A DNA stretch of 64,000 bases. It comes from Mycetohabitans sp. B8 (GTDB taxonomy: Bacteria > Pseudomonadota > Gammaproteobacteria > Burkholderiales > Burkholderiaceae). How positions within the stretch are numbered: the first letter of the stretch is position 1; each line of letters begins with the position of its first letter. The translations under genes and the position numbers were made by a program. The stretch covers positions 186,001 through 250,000 of the forward strand of contig NZ_JAHLKR010000016.1 in assembly GCF_021991875.1 (NCBI RefSeq), in the 5' to 3' direction. Under the pieces are notes generated by a model that had not been told where the DNA came from, searched no databases, and saw only the letters and a program-made list of their open reading frames with translations. Below, piece after piece: positions 27,377 to 37,855 of the stretch.

Positions 27377-29836
27377 TTGAGCAAATACCCCTATCCGATT
27401 CCTAGCCGCGAAGAAATTCTCGGCGTATTGCGCACGACCGAACAGCCACTTGCCGGCAATGACATTGCCGAAGCACTCGCGATCAAGCGTCAGGAGCGCG
27501 AAGGGTTTTTCAAGCGCCTCGGCGCGATGGAGCGCGATGGCCAGATCAGGCTCGACAAGCGTGGCTATTACCAGCTCACGCATCCGTCGAGCTTTGTCGC
27601 CGGCCGGGTTCAGGGCCATCGCGACGGCTACGGCTTTCTGATTCGCGATGATGCCGGTGGCGACCTATTCCTGTCCAATGCAGAGATGCAGAAGGTCATG
27701 CATAACGACCGGGTGCTCGCGCGCGTGACGGGCTATGACCGGCGCGGCCGTCCGGAGGCCCACATTGTCGAGGTCACCGAGCGGGCGAACAAGCGAATCA
27801 TCGGCCGGTTGCTGAACGAGAACGGTGTATGGGTCGTTGCGCCGGAGGACAAGCGGATCGGCCACGACATCCTCGTGACGCAGACGGGCAAGGTCAAGCC
27901 CAAGTCTGGCCAGGTCGTCTCGATTGAGTTAACGGACTTCCCGAGCCGTCATTCGCAGCCGCTCGGCAAGATCGTCGAGGTGCTGGGCGACATCGACGAT
28001 CCCGGCATGGAAATCGAGATCGCCGTGCGCAAGTATGGCGTGCCGCACCGGTTCTCGGACGCGGCGCTGGCCCAGGCGGCCAAGCTGCCCGACGAGGTGC
28101 GCGCAGCGGATCTGCGCCAGCGCGTGGACTTGCGTGACGTGCCGCTCGTGACGATCGACGGCGAGGACGCGCGCGATTTCGACGACGCGGTCTATTGCGA
28201 GCCGATCCGGATCGGCCGGCAGAACGGCTTTCGCTTGCTGGTCGCGATCGCCGATGTGTCCCACTACGTCACCGATGGCGATGGCCTCGATCATGACGCG
28301 CTTGAGCGCAGCACGTCGGTGTATTTCCCGCGCCGCGTGATCCCAATGTTGCCCGAGAAGCTGTCAAATGGGCTATGTTCGCTGAACCCGGATGTGGACC
28401 GTTGCACGCTCGTTTGCGACATGGTGATCAACTCGCGTGGCGACATCAAGGCATACCAGTTCTATCCGGCAGTGATGCATTCGGCCGCACGGCTTACGTA
28501 CACGGAGGTGGCGGCCATCCTGTCGAACACGAAGGGGCCCGAAGCGGCGCGGCGCGGCGCGTTGCTGCCGCACCTGCAGCACTTGCACGGCGTGTTTAAG
28601 ACGTTGCTGCAGGCGCGCGAGAAGCGTGGCGCGATCGAGTTCGACACGACCGAGACTTATATCGTGTGCAACGCTCAGGGCAAGATCGAGCAGATCCTGC
28701 CGCGGCAGCGTAACGACGCGCACAAGCTGATTGAAGAGTGCATGCTGGCCGCCAATGTGTGCGCGGCCGATTTTCTCAAGCGCAACAAGCATCCGGGGCT
28801 GTATCGGGTCCATGCCGGGCCGACTGAGGAGAAGCTGGCGAATCTTCGGGCTTTCCTGCGCGGTTTCGCACTGACGTTGGGCGGTGGCGACAAGCCGCAT
28901 GCAAGTGACTACGCGGCCTTGATGAAGCAGGTGCGGGAGCGCCCGGACGCATCAATGCTGCAAACGATGCTGCTGCGCTCGATGCAACAGGCGGTCTACA
29001 GTCCCGACAATATTGGGCACTTTGGCCTTGCCTATGACGCTTATGCGCATTTCACCAGTCCGATTCGTCGCTATCCGGATCTGCTTACGCACCGGGCGAT
29101 TCGTGCGATCCTGGCTGGTAAGCAGTACCAGCCGCAACTTTGCGGTGACGTCGTGCTCAACACTTCGCTGGCGCCTCAGGCGCGTACGTTGCAACAAGAC
29201 GACGAACGCATGCTTGCAGGTGGCCGTTCGCACGATGCCATCTGGGCGGAACTTGGCCTGCATTGTTCGGCCAACGAGCGGCGCGCGGATGAGGCATCGC
29301 GCGATGTCGAAGCGTGGCTCAAGTGCTATTTCATGCGAGACAAGCTGGGCGACGAATATGGCGGGATGATCAGCAGCGTGACGCCGTTTGGTATTTTTGT
29401 GCAATTGGATTCGCTATTCATCGAAGGTTTGGTCCATGTCACCGAACTGGGCGCTGACTACTTCCAATACGACGAAATTAAGAACGAGTTGCGCGGCGAG
29501 CGTACCGGGATACGGTATCGCCTGTCCGAGCGCGTGCGCGTGCAAGTCAGTCGTGTCGACCTGGATGCGCGCAAGATCGACTTTCGCCTGGTACGCGAGG
29601 TGTCGGCTAAGTCGCCGTTGCGCGCAGCCTCGCGCAATGCGGCTGACGATGCGAGCGGCTGTGCCCCGCGTGTGCGGCCACTTGCGTCAGCGGACGGTGG
29701 CCCGCGCGGTGAGATGTTGGCGTCCTCGCCGAGCGCGCATGTCAACGACGCACGCGGCGCAACCAAGGCTGCTGCGAAGAAACGCCCGTCAGCCGGCGCC
29801 GGCGCAAATGGACGGGTGCGTGGCAAGAAACGGTAG
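27377..29836 (+). CDS. rnr: Ribonuclease R
   Basis: An 819-residue 3'-5' exoribonuclease. In order: an N-terminal helix-turn-helix (EEILGVLRTTEQPLAGNDIA), cold-shock domains (VAGRVQGHRDGYGFLI), the RNB catalytic domain with TIDGEDARDFDDAVY holding the Mg-binding aspartates and YAHFTSPIRRYPDL, an S1 domain (GMISSVTPFGIFVQLD), and a Lys/Arg/Ala-rich tail. TTG 27377 is chosen because it gives the usual Burkholderia start (SKYPYPIPSREEIL) with AAGG close upstream. RNase R degrades structured RNA and is followed by rlmB, as in many proteobacteria. Confidence 0.95.
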   Translation: MSKYPYPIPSREEILGVLRTTEQPLAGNDIAEALAIKRQEREGFFKRLGAMERDGQIRLDKRGYYQLTHPSSFVAGRVQGHRDGYGFLIRDDAGGDLFLSNAEMQKVMHNDRVLARVTGYDRRGRPEAHIVEVTERANKRIIGRLLNENGVWVVAPEDKRIGHDILVTQTGKVKPKSGQVVSIELTDFPSRHSQPLGKIVEVLGDIDDPGMEIEIAVRKYGVPHRFSDAALAQAAKLPDEVRAADLRQRVDLRDVPLVTIDGEDARDFDDAVYCEPIRIGRQNGFRLLVAIADVSHYVTDGDGLDHDALERSTSVYFPRRVIPMLPEKLSNGLCSLNPDVDRCTLVCDMVINSRGDIKAYQFYPAVMHSAARLTYTEVAAILSNTKGPEAARRGALLPHLQHLHGVFKTLLQAREKRGAIEFDTTETYIVCNAQGKIEQILPRQRNDAHKLIEECMLAANVCAADFLKRNKHPGLYRVHAGPTEEKLANLRAFLRGFALTLGGGDKPHASDYAALMKQVRERPDASMLQTMLLRSMQQAVYSPDNIGHFGLAYDAYAHFTSPIRRYPDLLTHRAIRAILAGKQYQPQLCGDVVLNTSLAPQARTLQQDDERMLAGGRSHDAIWAELGLHCSANERRADEASRDVEAWLKCYFMRDKLGDEYGGMISSVTPFGIFVQLDSLFIEGLVHVTELGADYFQYDEIKNELRGERTGIRYRLSERVRVQVSRVDLDARKIDFRLVREVSAKSPLRAASRNAADDASGCAPRVRPLASADGGPRGEMLASSPSAHVNDARGATKAAAKKRPSAGAGANGRVRGKKR

Positions 29837-29871
29837 GTTAGTCGCGCCACATTTTTTTGAAAGCAGTTTTT

Positions 29872-30621
29872 ATGGCACGTTTAAAAGTTCTTTATGGATT
29901 CCACGCGGTCACCGCGCGGCTGCGCCACGACTCGTCTAGCATCGAGGAGGTCTTGTACGATCCGACCCGACGCGACCGTCGCATGCAGGATTTTTTGCAA
30001 GCGGCGCAATCATCCGGTGTCCGGCTGATTGCCGCTGACGATACGCGGCTGCACGGGCTGGCCGGTACGCACCGGCACCAGGGTGTCGTCGCACGCGCGA
30101 CGGATTTGCCGCTTGCGCAAAACCTGGCCGAGTTGCTCGACGCGCTGCCCGGACCCGCGCTGTTACTGGTGCTGGACGGGGTCACTGATCCGCACAACCT
30201 TGGCGCGTGCTTGCGCGTAGCCGACGCGGCCGGCGCGCACGCAGTGATCGCACCGCGCGATCGTGCGGTTGGCCTCAATTCAACTGCCGCGAAGGTAGCC
30301 AGTGGCGCGGCCGAAACCGTGCCGTACATCACGGTCACCAATCTTGCCCGTACACTGCGTGAACTGAAGGATGCCGGGGTTTGGGTGATTGGCACAACTG
30401 GCGACGCCCAGCGCAGCCTGTACGATACTGTGTTTGATGGTCCGGTCGCGTTGGTCATGGGTGCCGAAGGGGAGGGCATGCGCAGGTTGACGCGCGAGAC
30501 CTGCGACGACTTGATGCACATCCCGATGAGGGGCAGTGTGGACAGCCTAAATGTATCGGTTGCCAGCGGCATCTGCCTGTTCGAGGCAGTTAGGCAACGT
30601 ACTGGCATTAAAAATCAGTGA
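29872..30621 (+). CDS. rlmB: 23S rRNA (guanosine-2'-O-)-methyltransferase RlmB
   Basis: A 249-residue SPOUT methyltransferase that methylates G2251 of 23S rRNA. The N-terminal substrate-binding domain is followed by the knot domain: [28 protein letters not shown], then [25 protein letters not shown] and [15 protein letters not shown]. It lies 35 nt after rnr, the usual operon partner. In Burkholderia rpiA normally follows closely; here about 1 kb separates them. Confidence 0.95.
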   Translation: MARLKVLYGFHAVTARLRHDSSSIEEVLYDPTRRDRRMQDFLQAAQSSGVRLIAADDTRLHGLAGTHRHQGVVARATDLPLAQNLAELLDALPGPALLLVLDGVTDPHNLGACLRVADAAGAHAVIAPRDRAVGLNSTAAKVASGAAETVPYITVTNLARTLRELKDAGVWVIGTTGDAQRSLYDTVFDGPVALVMGAEGEGMRRLTRETCDDLMHIPMRGSVDSLNVSVASGICLFEAVRQRTGIKNQ

Positions 30622-31667
30622 TATAGAATGCCTATTGCCGCTCCTATGCCGTGCTGTTGACCACGCAGTATCCCGCCATTGCCTTCAAAAAGGCAGCTTA
30701 ATGCAAAGCGCTAGCAAAGCATTGAACCAAAATTGGGTCTGGTAATGCTTGGTACTGCACCGCTGCGGTCGCGTCTAGATTTCCTGTAAGGCACCGTAAC
30801 GCATGTTCAATGTGCTCTGCAAGTCTCGTCATGCCATGAGCGGGCCGATTGGGAGCGAGCGCGTGCGTTCCGTATCTTATCAATGCGGTTCTCGCTGCTG
30901 TCAGCAGCACGTTGAAATGGCTTCTCTACACTGATCGAAGCTGCCGTCGGCTTGGTGCGACCCAGTTGTGTGCGTAAGCCAGTGCGCTGACGCACGCTCC
31001 AATTTATCGGCACGATGGCGAACGCTGGCCCGCGTGCGCCGCCGCATCATGGTACGGACGAATACGTCCTTGTTCGCGTTTTAAATGGCTTAGCGCGACA
31101 GGCAGCGGCGCTGGACTCTGATGAGCATAATGAGCGGCGTGCCCTCGGCCCGACCGGCAGTGGGGGCCAAACCATACGCTTAACGATAGTGGGCCAACTC
31201 AACTGTGAGCCTGGCGACGCGGCCATACTGCGCGCATGTTGGGCTCCGCTGTGCGCACGCACGACTATGCCGAGTTGGCCTGTTGCAGCGGCATGAAGCG
31301 CATCGCGCGAAGGCATGCGCTTGCGTTGTCGATTACGTGACACATGACCCTATGCCGCTCAGCATTGAATCGCCGTTACTTATCCTACTCTATTAGTGGC
31401 AGATCTGCTTCATGTCGGCTTCGGACAAGCCTGTCATGCGCCTTACCGTCTCGCGCTCCAAGCCGTTTTCTAGCTTGATTCAATGGGCGAGCGTTCGGAG
31501 TGAGCGAGTATGAGCCGACAAACAAAAATCAGCATGATGCTCAACGAGCATCGCGCGAGGTTCCTGGTACGGCACCGACAGATACCGGCAAACGCTCTAC
31601 ATTGAGCGACGTGGCAGCGGGTCGGGTAAACTATCACCATCTCGTATTTTCCCGCAGTACTTTTCAG
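30622..31667. other. Non-coding gap between rlmB and rpiA
   Basis: About 1,050 bp with no frame that looks coding. GC is mixed and codon-position bias is absent by eye. A short minus-strand stretch (31404-31490) encodes LENGLERETVRRMTGLSEADM, reminiscent of the C-terminus of PD-(D/E)XK (Rpn-type) transposases, but it is too short to call. The region may be an eroded insertion, since rlmB and rpiA are commonly adjacent. No RNA gene was recognised. Confidence 0.4.
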
Positions 31668-32366
31668 ATGACTCAACAAGAACTCAAGCAGCTCGTTGGC
31701 CAAGCGGCGGCCGATTATGTGAACACTCACGTACCGGAAGGTGCGGTAATCGGTGTTGGGACCGGCTCGACTGCGAACTGCTTCATCGATGCGCTTGCCA
31801 GCAGCCGGGACCGGTATCGCGGAGCCGTATCGAGTTCCGTCGCGACGACGAACCGGCTGCTGTCGCATGGGTTTCGCGTATTCGAGTTAGGCGATGTCGA
31901 ATCGTTGCCCGTCTACGTGGACGGTGCGGACGAGATCGATCCGTGTGGCGCGATGATCAAGGGTGGTGGCGGGGCATTGACACGCGAGAAGATCGTCGCG
32001 TCGGTCGCCGACGTATTCGTGTGTATCGCGGATGGTAGCAAGCTAGTGCGAACGCTTGGCACATTCCCGCTACCGGTCGAAGTCGTGCCAATGGCACGCG
32101 TGGCGCTCGCGCGCCGCATCGCCCAGTTGGGCGCTGGCACGCCGGTGTTGCGGCTCACACACGATGGCGCACCCTTCATGACCGACAACGGCAATGAGAT
32201 TCTTGATGTCAAGGGACTGGCCATCGACGATCCCGTTGCGCTGGAGCGCGACATGAATCAATGGCCGGGCGTGGTGACCGTCGGGCTGTTCGCCGCGCGC
32301 GGCGCCGACCTGTGCCTGGTCGGCACCGAGTACGGCGTGCAGCGCATCGATTACGCGCGGCGCTGA
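31668..32366 (+). CDS. rpiA: Ribose-5-phosphate isomerase A
   Basis: A 232-residue enzyme of the pentose phosphate pathway interconverting ribose-5-P and ribulose-5-P. Motifs are [15 protein letters not shown] (phosphate loop), [26 protein letters not shown] (catalytic Asp and Glu) and ADGSKLV. ATG 31668 gives the usual length; the frame is open to 31500 but that part is unrelated, and no strong ribosome binding site is visible. Convergent with the ABC-F gene, 12 nt apart. Confidence 0.95.
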   Translation: MTQQELKQLVGQAAADYVNTHVPEGAVIGVGTGSTANCFIDALASSRDRYRGAVSSSVATTNRLLSHGFRVFELGDVESLPVYVDGADEIDPCGAMIKGGGGALTREKIVASVADVFVCIADGSKLVRTLGTFPLPVEVVPMARVALARRIAQLGAGTPVLRLTHDGAPFMTDNGNEILDVKGLAIDDPVALERDMNQWPGVVTVGLFAARGADLCLVGTEYGVQRIDYARR

Positions 32367-32378
32367 TCCATCTCGCCT

Positions 32379-34367
32379 TCAGCCGATTTGCTCGAGTGCT
32401 TCGCTCAGTTCCAGCCACTCGGCCTCGAGCGCGGCGATCTTATCGCAAACCTCGGCCTGACGCCTTAGTGCGCTGGTCAGGTTCGTCTTGTGCGCCGGCT
32501 CATGGCTCGACGGCGCCGCGATGAACGCTTCGAGTGAGGCTTTTTCTGCGCTCAATGCGTCCATCTGCTGCTCGACCTTGCCGATTTGGTTCTGCAAGGG
32601 CTTGCGCAACTGCGCGCTCTTTTGCCGGGCCTGTGCATCGGCGCGGCGTTGTGCCTTGCGGTTCATTGCCGTGTCGGCACCGGTCATGTCTGAGGCGCCG
32701 TCGCGGCTTGCCGTGCCTGTACCCGGTACCTGCGCGTCGGCCTGCGAGCCGGTACGTTTTGCTGCTTCGCGCTGCTCGGCCGCATGTTGCAGCAGCCAGT
32801 CGCGGTAATCGTCCAGGTCGCCGTCGAATGGCGCCACCCGGTGCTTCGCGACCAGCATGAACTGATCGGTTGTCGCGCGCAGCAAGTGTCGGTCGTGGGA
32901 CACAAGAATGAGCGTTCCTTCGAACTGGGCCAGTGCCATCGTCAGCGCATGGCGTGTTTCGAGATCGAGGTGATTGGTCGGCTCGTCAAGCAGCAGTAAA
33001 TTGGGGCGTTGCCAGACAATCAACGCAAGGGCAAGACGGGCTTTTTCGCCGCCCGAGAACGGGCGGATCGGCGTGGTGGCCATTTCGCCGCTGAAGTTGA
33101 AGCTGCCCAAAAAGTCGCGCAACGCCTGCTCGCGCGTGTCCGGGGCGAGCCGTGCCAGATGCTGCAGGGGCGTGTCGTCCTCTCGCAACGTCTCGAGCTG
33201 GTGCTGCGCGAAGTACCCGATCATCAATCCTTTTGCGTGACGCATGACACCCCCGATCGGCGCCAGGGTGCCAGCCAGCGTCTTGATCAATGTCGACTTG
33301 CCTTGGCCGTTCGCACCGAGCAAACCAATGCGCTGGCCACTCTGAATCGATACGTTGACGTCGTCGACGATCACAGCCGGCGCGCCGCCGCTGTCCGATG
33401 GATAACCGCAGCGAACCTGCTCCATCACGAGCATCGGGTTAGGCGCGCACGCGGGTTCGCGAAACTCGAACGTGAGCGGTGACGACGCGTGCGCCGGCAC
33501 GATGCGCTCCATTTTTTCGAGTGCCTTCATCCGGCTTTGTGCTTGTCGCGCTTTCGTGGCCTTGGCCTTAAATCGGTCGATGAAGCTGTGCAGGTGCGCG
33601 ATCGTGCGCTGCTGCTTCTCGTATGCGCTTTGTTGTAACGCGAGCTGTTGCGCCCGCTGGACCTCGAATTGGCTATAGTTACCGCCGTAACGCTTGATCT
33701 GGCGTTGTTCCAGGTGCAGCGTGACATTGCATACCGAATCGAGAAATTCTCGGTCGTGCGAAATGACGATCAGCGTGCCCGTGTAGCGATGCAGCCAGTC
33801 TTCGAGCCACACGATGGCGTCCAGATCCAGGTGGTTTGTGGGCTCGTCCAGCAGCAGCAGGTCGGAGCGCGACATCAACGCCTGCGCGAGGTTCAGCCGC
33901 ATGCGCCAGCCGCCGGAGAAACTGGCGACCGGCGCCAGCGTTTGTTCGAGCGTAAAGCCCAGGCCGAGCAATAGCGCTTGCGCGCGCGCTGGGGCCGAAT
34001 AGCCGTCGACATCCGCCAGTGCCGCATGCGCGAGCGCTTGCTCAGCGCCATCGTCGTCGGCGCACGCCACGGCGATACGTGCCTCGATGTCGCGCAATTG
34101 CGTGTCACCGTCCAATGTGTAGTCGAGCGCGCTGCGCTCGACCGCGGGCGTTTCCTGTGCCACATGCGCGATGCGCCATGAAGGCGGCAGCGCGAGTTCG
34201 CCGGCATCTGGCTGCAGTTGACCTCGTAAAAGGGCGAACAGCGTCGACTTGCCCGCGCCATTCGCGCCGATCAGGCCGGCTTTTTCGCCCGGGTTCAGCG
34301 TGAAGGTTGCGCCTTCGAAAAGCGACTTCATGCCGCGCGACAGACTGAGTTGGTTGAAGCGGATCAC
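32379..34367 (-). CDS. ABC-F family ATPase (YheS/Uup-like)
   Basis: A 662-residue soluble protein with two ATPase cassettes: Walker A GANGAGKS (about 35) and GANGQGKS (about 350), two SGG signatures (FSGGWRMRL and FSGGEKARL), Walker B LLLLDEPTNHLDL twice, and a Lys/Arg/Gln-rich linker between them. A C-terminal coiled coil (about 570-660) follows. ABC-F proteins bind the ribosomal E site and influence translation; this architecture is nearest to YheS. It is divergent from the glutathione peroxidase gene. Confidence 0.93.
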   Translation of the reverse strand: MIRFNQLSLSRGMKSLFEGATFTLNPGEKAGLIGANGAGKSTLFALLRGQLQPDAGELALPPSWRIAHVAQETPAVERSALDYTLDGDTQLRDIEARIAVACADDDGAEQALAHAALADVDGYSAPARAQALLLGLGFTLEQTLAPVASFSGGWRMRLNLAQALMSRSDLLLLDEPTNHLDLDAIVWLEDWLHRYTGTLIVISHDREFLDSVCNVTLHLEQRQIKRYGGNYSQFEVQRAQQLALQQSAYEKQQRTIAHLHSFIDRFKAKATKARQAQSRMKALEKMERIVPAHASSPLTFEFREPACAPNPMLVMEQVRCGYPSDSGGAPAVIVDDVNVSIQSGQRIGLLGANGQGKSTLIKTLAGTLAPIGGVMRHAKGLMIGYFAQHQLETLREDDTPLQHLARLAPDTREQALRDFLGSFNFSGEMATTPIRPFSGGEKARLALALIVWQRPNLLLLDEPTNHLDLETRHALTMALAQFEGTLILVSHDRHLLRATTDQFMLVAKHRVAPFDGDLDDYRDWLLQHAAEQREAAKRTGSQADAQVPGTGTASRDGASDMTGADTAMNRKAQRRADAQARQKSAQLRKPLQNQIGKVEQQMDALSAEKASLEAFIAAPSSHEPAHKTNLTSALRRQAEVCDKIAALEAEWLELSEALEQIG

Positions 34368-34509
34368 GGCAGGACCATCATGGGGATGCGTGGAAAGCCA
34401 TTATTGTAGATCGGCCCGGCATCGGGCAGTCGTGCGTCCGGCCGATGCCGGGCAGTCAGGCGTTGCGCTACACTGCGCGTATTACCTCGTGTGTGTACAA
34501 GGAGTCCGG

Positions 34510-34989
34510 ATGAGCCAGCTTTATTCATTTTCCGCGCGCTCGCTGCAGGGCGACGACATTTCACTGGAGCGCTACCGCGGCAAGGTCCTGCTGATCGTCA
34601 ACACCGCCAGCGAATGCGGGTTTACGCCCCAATATGCGGGTTTGCAGGCCTTATATGAGCGATATGCGGCGCGTGGCCTGGAGATACTGGGCTTTCCGTG
34701 TAACCAGTTTGGCAAGCAGGAGCCGGGCGACGCGCAACAGATCGGCGCATTTTGTGCGAAAAACTATCAGGTCAAGTTTCCGATGTTTGACAAGATCGAT
34801 GTAAACGGCGCCCATGCGCACCCGCTGTATCGCTATCTGACCGGGGAAGCCCCCGGCGTGCTCGGGACCGAAGCGATCAAGTGGAACTTCACCAAGTTCT
34901 TAATCGATCGTGAAGGCAGGCCGGTCAAGCGCTATGCGCCTGTCACTAAACCTGACGCGATCGAGCCGGATATTGAGAAGTTGCTTTGA
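34510..34989 (+). CDS. Glutathione peroxidase (thioredoxin-fold, Cys type)
   Basis: A 159-residue peroxidase reducing H2O2 or organic peroxides. The catalytic set is visible: Cys36 in NTASECGFT, Gln70 in FPCNQFGKQEPG and Trp125-Asn126 in KWNFTKF. ATG 34510 has AAGGAG about 6 nt upstream. The second Cys of the PCNQF motif (Cys64) may serve thioredoxin-dependent recycling, as in other bacterial members. It stands alone between the divergent ABC-F gene and the convergent porin. Confidence 0.94.
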   Translation: MSQLYSFSARSLQGDDISLERYRGKVLLIVNTASECGFTPQYAGLQALYERYAARGLEILGFPCNQFGKQEPGDAQQIGAFCAKNYQVKFPMFDKIDVNGAHAHPLYRYLTGEAPGVLGTEAIKWNFTKFLIDREGRPVKRYAPVTKPDAIEPDIEKLL

Positions 34990-35147
34990 CGCGGCTGAAT
35001 TGAACTTGTCGACATACGTGCCGGTGCGTCTTCTTATATTGGTCGGCCGACGCACGTGATGGGAGGGTGCCCTCGACCAAGGGGCCCCTATCCATCGACT
35101 AGCGGATGGCGAGACCATGGGTGGATCATGAACGCAGCTTTCTGTGT

Positions 35148-35175
35148 GGCTGCGTGTCCACGCGGACACGCAGCC
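35148..35175. terminator. Perfect 12-bp inverted repeat
   Basis: GGCTGCGTGTCC, loop ACGC, then GGACACGCAGCC, between the convergent peroxidase and porin genes. There is no T-tract on either strand, but the position suggests bidirectional transcript-end formation. Confidence 0.6.
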
Positions 35176-35238
35176 ATGTGTGCGCCGCTGCTGCCATTAA
35201 CGAGCAGCTGTTAGCGCTTCGATTGAGACCGCGACAAT

Positions 35239-36450
35239 TTAGAACCGGTGCACGATCCCCGCGGCGGCGGCAAACTGACTCTGCGATGACGAGGGCGCAG
35301 CGTTCATCGCATCGCCGATCGACGCAGTGGCCTTGACCACGCTCGTGGTGCCGTCCGGTGCCACGGTAAACGTATTGCCGCTTGCGCGCTGGTAAGCCTG
35401 TACCATGTAGATGCCGGTACGCTTTGACAGGCTATAGTACTGCGACAGGTTAAACTGATTATACCGCGCTGCGTGCTCGATTCCGTTGGCCTTACTTGCG
35501 CGCGCATGGTTGTAGCCGGCAGCGAGGTCCCACACCGGGCTTGGCTTCCAGTGCAGCACTACACCCGCCGCATTGAATACGGCCTGGTTACGAAAGCTCG
35601 ACAGAATACCTGGCACGTACTGTGTGTTCGTATAAGAGAGCGAAATATCGAATTCGGGCGCGAATTGCCACCCGCCTGTCACGCCGACGCGTTGTTGTGC
35701 TTGCGCAGTTTGGTACCCATAGTTAATTGCCGACACGGGGGGCTTGCCGTTAGAGTTGGTCGCCGATTGCAAATCCCATGTGCCACCGCCGACGGCGGCG
35801 TTATTGATGCGTTGAAATCCCGCAGCGATACCGAGCGGTCCGTTGATATATTGCGCGCCTGCACTCCATGTCGAACCCCGGTACGCACTTCCGGGCACGC
35901 CCGCGAATGCATACGATCCTCCGAACTTCAATCCATTGAGGTTGGGGGACATATAGACAATCGAACTGTTCGTGCGGTACGCCAGATTCAGGGAACTGAT
36001 GTCACCCGGGTGCGAGCCGTACGCCGTGAGCCACGTCGCCGGGCTATAGGGCGAGAGCAATGTGTAATAGGCTGTATATTGGCGGCCCGCTGTCACGGTT
36101 CCGAACTCAGGATGCGCGATACCCACAAATGCCTGCCGACCGAACTGAGCGTTTTTTTCGAATAGGGTTTCACCATTTGCGCCGTTGAAGCCGGCTTCCA
36201 GCGTGAATAGGGCCTTGAGTCCGCCGCCAAGATCTTCGTTGCCCTTGAAGCCGATGCGGTTGCCTAACCAGATACCGTGAGCCATCTTGATGGCCGAGCG
36301 TCCGCCATTGACCGAGCCCGGTGTTGTCTGGCTAGTTTGATAGCCAATTCCGTTGTCCACGGCCCCATATAACGTGACGTTGCTCTGTGCCCAAGCGGCA
36401 TTCGCGGCAAGGCCACTGAAGGCCACAATGGTCATCGCTCGCTTTTTCAT
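35239..36450 (-). CDS. Gram-negative porin (OmpC-like, Burkholderia type)
   Basis: A 403-residue general porin. It has a signal peptide (MTIVAFSGLAANAAWAQ), a first strand SNVTLYGAVDNGIGYQ, the loop-associated motifs RIGFKGNEDLGGGLKALFTLE and RQAFVGIAHPEFGTVTAGRQ, and the C-terminal VHRF ending of outer-membrane barrels. AAGGAG lies just before ATG 36450. It mediates diffusion of small solutes. Burkholderiaceae carry many paralogues, so no locus-specific name is given. Confidence 0.93.
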   Translation of the reverse strand: MKKRAMTIVAFSGLAANAAWAQSNVTLYGAVDNGIGYQTSQTTPGSVNGGRSAIKMAHGIWLGNRIGFKGNEDLGGGLKALFTLEAGFNGANGETLFEKNAQFGRQAFVGIAHPEFGTVTAGRQYTAYYTLLSPYSPATWLTAYGSHPGDISSLNLAYRTNSSIVYMSPNLNGLKFGGSYAFAGVPGSAYRGSTWSAGAQYINGPLGIAAGFQRINNAAVGGGTWDLQSATNSNGKPPVSAINYGYQTAQAQQRVGVTGGWQFAPEFDISLSYTNTQYVPGILSSFRNQAVFNAAGVVLHWKPSPVWDLAAGYNHARASKANGIEHAARYNQFNLSQYYSLSKRTGIYMVQAYQRASGNTFTVAPDGTTSVVKATASIGDAMNAAPSSSQSQFAAAAGIVHRF

Positions 36451-36861
36451 CGGTTCTCCTTTTCTTTGCAGCTGACGCGGGTCGCGCGCTGCGTGTGGCG
36501 GTTCGGTTTGGACGGATCGAAGCCGTCAAAACGCAAGCTCGGCGGCAGCCTGCCCCGGACCTGACCACCCGGCAGGGCTGCACGCTACTCTGTGTCTGGC
36601 CATTCGATGAACCAGACAGCCTTAATGGTAAGTGGCAAAAAGTACGGCGTTTCGCGCGGATGGCTTGTGCAATGATAAATCTGGCGGCCAACGCATAGCT
36701 ATCAGGAAAAGATTGCGGTTCGGCAAACACTTTGCGGCGTGACACTAAAGTGATCTGGGACCACGCCGCCAAAGGACGGTCATGTCGGCATTTCGAAGAT
36801 TGATCCGATGGGCCGATTTGTGCTAACAATGCAATCAAATGTGTAGGTATTGGCATGAATT
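36451..36861. other. Porin upstream region
   Basis: About 410 bp containing the porin ribosome binding site and presumably its promoter. A minus-strand frame spans it and continues into the chemotaxis-receptor remnant and the porin start, but shows no domain. Nothing else recognised. Confidence 0.4.
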
Positions 36862-37855
36862 TTGGAGCAAGGGCATGCTGAACAAGCATTGAAATTGCTG
36901 TTGGCCGCCACGTTCCTACTGTTGGTGTTCGGCAGCGCCGTGTATGGATTGGCCCGTTGAACCAGTTGATCCATGTATACGACATGGCGCTAGAGGGTGA
37001 TGTGGCCAATGAGCGGGAGGTTTCGAACACCTGTTTCAGGTCAAGGCCTAAGTGCCGGAATGCAAGGTTGCGTTGCAATGCAGCAAGATCCCCTAGACGT
37101 TGGGTCGGCGCGAGTGCGTGTTTGAAGCGGTGGGATAGGTCGTCGACGAGCAATATGCGACGTTGTTGTGCACTTTGCCGGATGGCGATGCGCGATGATC
37201 ACGGGGTTTCCGGCCGCGCATGTCAGGGTCACCGTAAAGGCCTGGAGGCGTTTAAGTCGAGCATATTATGGTTTCGCCGCGGGCGAGCGTGTCGTGCCTC
37301 GCGTCGATTGCGTACCGGCCACCTTACCGGCAAATGCGGCTCAGACTATGCAGCATAGAGTGCTGCGGCTTCCATACAGGCTAAGGCGCGTGCGCGCCGC
37401 GCTTCCATCGTAAGTATCGTGCTGACGTCGTTTCCCTCCGGGCGGGCTATGGGGGCCATTGCATTTAGCCGCACGAGCCGGTGCATAGGTGTCGGCAGGC
37501 AAGCTCAATTTATCAGCGCGTACGCAGCAGTAGGCGGCATCGTGGCAGGAAACGGCGGCCAGCATGCAAGCGTTCACCAGGACAGTGCGGCGCACTCGCG
37601 ACGAACGCGCGTGATGCCGTGGTCATTGGCGCACCCAACGCAGCCGCCGAGGCTGCCCAAGCGGGGATATCTCGGCCGCATACAATGAGCAGACGGCCGG
37701 CATTGAGCAGATCAATGTTGCCGTTGTACAGGTGGATCGGGTCACGCAGCAGAACTCGGCGATGGTCGAGCGGGCGTCGGCTGCGGCACAGCCATGGCGC
37801 AGCAGGTAACTTGTTATACGCGTCGATTGAGGGTTTCAAACTTAAGGCGGCTTGA
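36862..37855 (+). pseudogene. Methyl-accepting chemotaxis protein, heavily degraded
   Basis: Pieces of one MCP occur in order on the plus strand in shifting frames: a membrane helix (ALKLLLAATFLLLVFGSAVYG), periplasmic fragments (QLIHVYDMALEGDVANERE and GHRKGLEAFKSS), a second helix region (RASIVSIVL), then signalling-domain fragments AASWQETAASMQAFTRTVRR (after an in-frame stop), APNAAAEAAQAG and DISAAYNEQTAGIEQINVAV followed by VTQQNSAMVERASAAAQ, with a terminal FKLKAA. Most of the methylation and hairpin regions are deleted and several stops and shifts intervene. The receptor is clearly dead. No chemotaxis genes lie nearby. Confidence 0.85.

Noticed and set aside
31404-31490. Transposase-like C-terminus on the minus strand
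   Set aside because: Fewer than 30 residues with one weak motif and a stop immediately before; insufficient to annotate.
36332-37153. Minus-strand frame of 273 codons overlapping the porin start
   Set aside because: Complement of the chemotaxis-receptor remnant and the porin 5' end; no similarity in its own frame.
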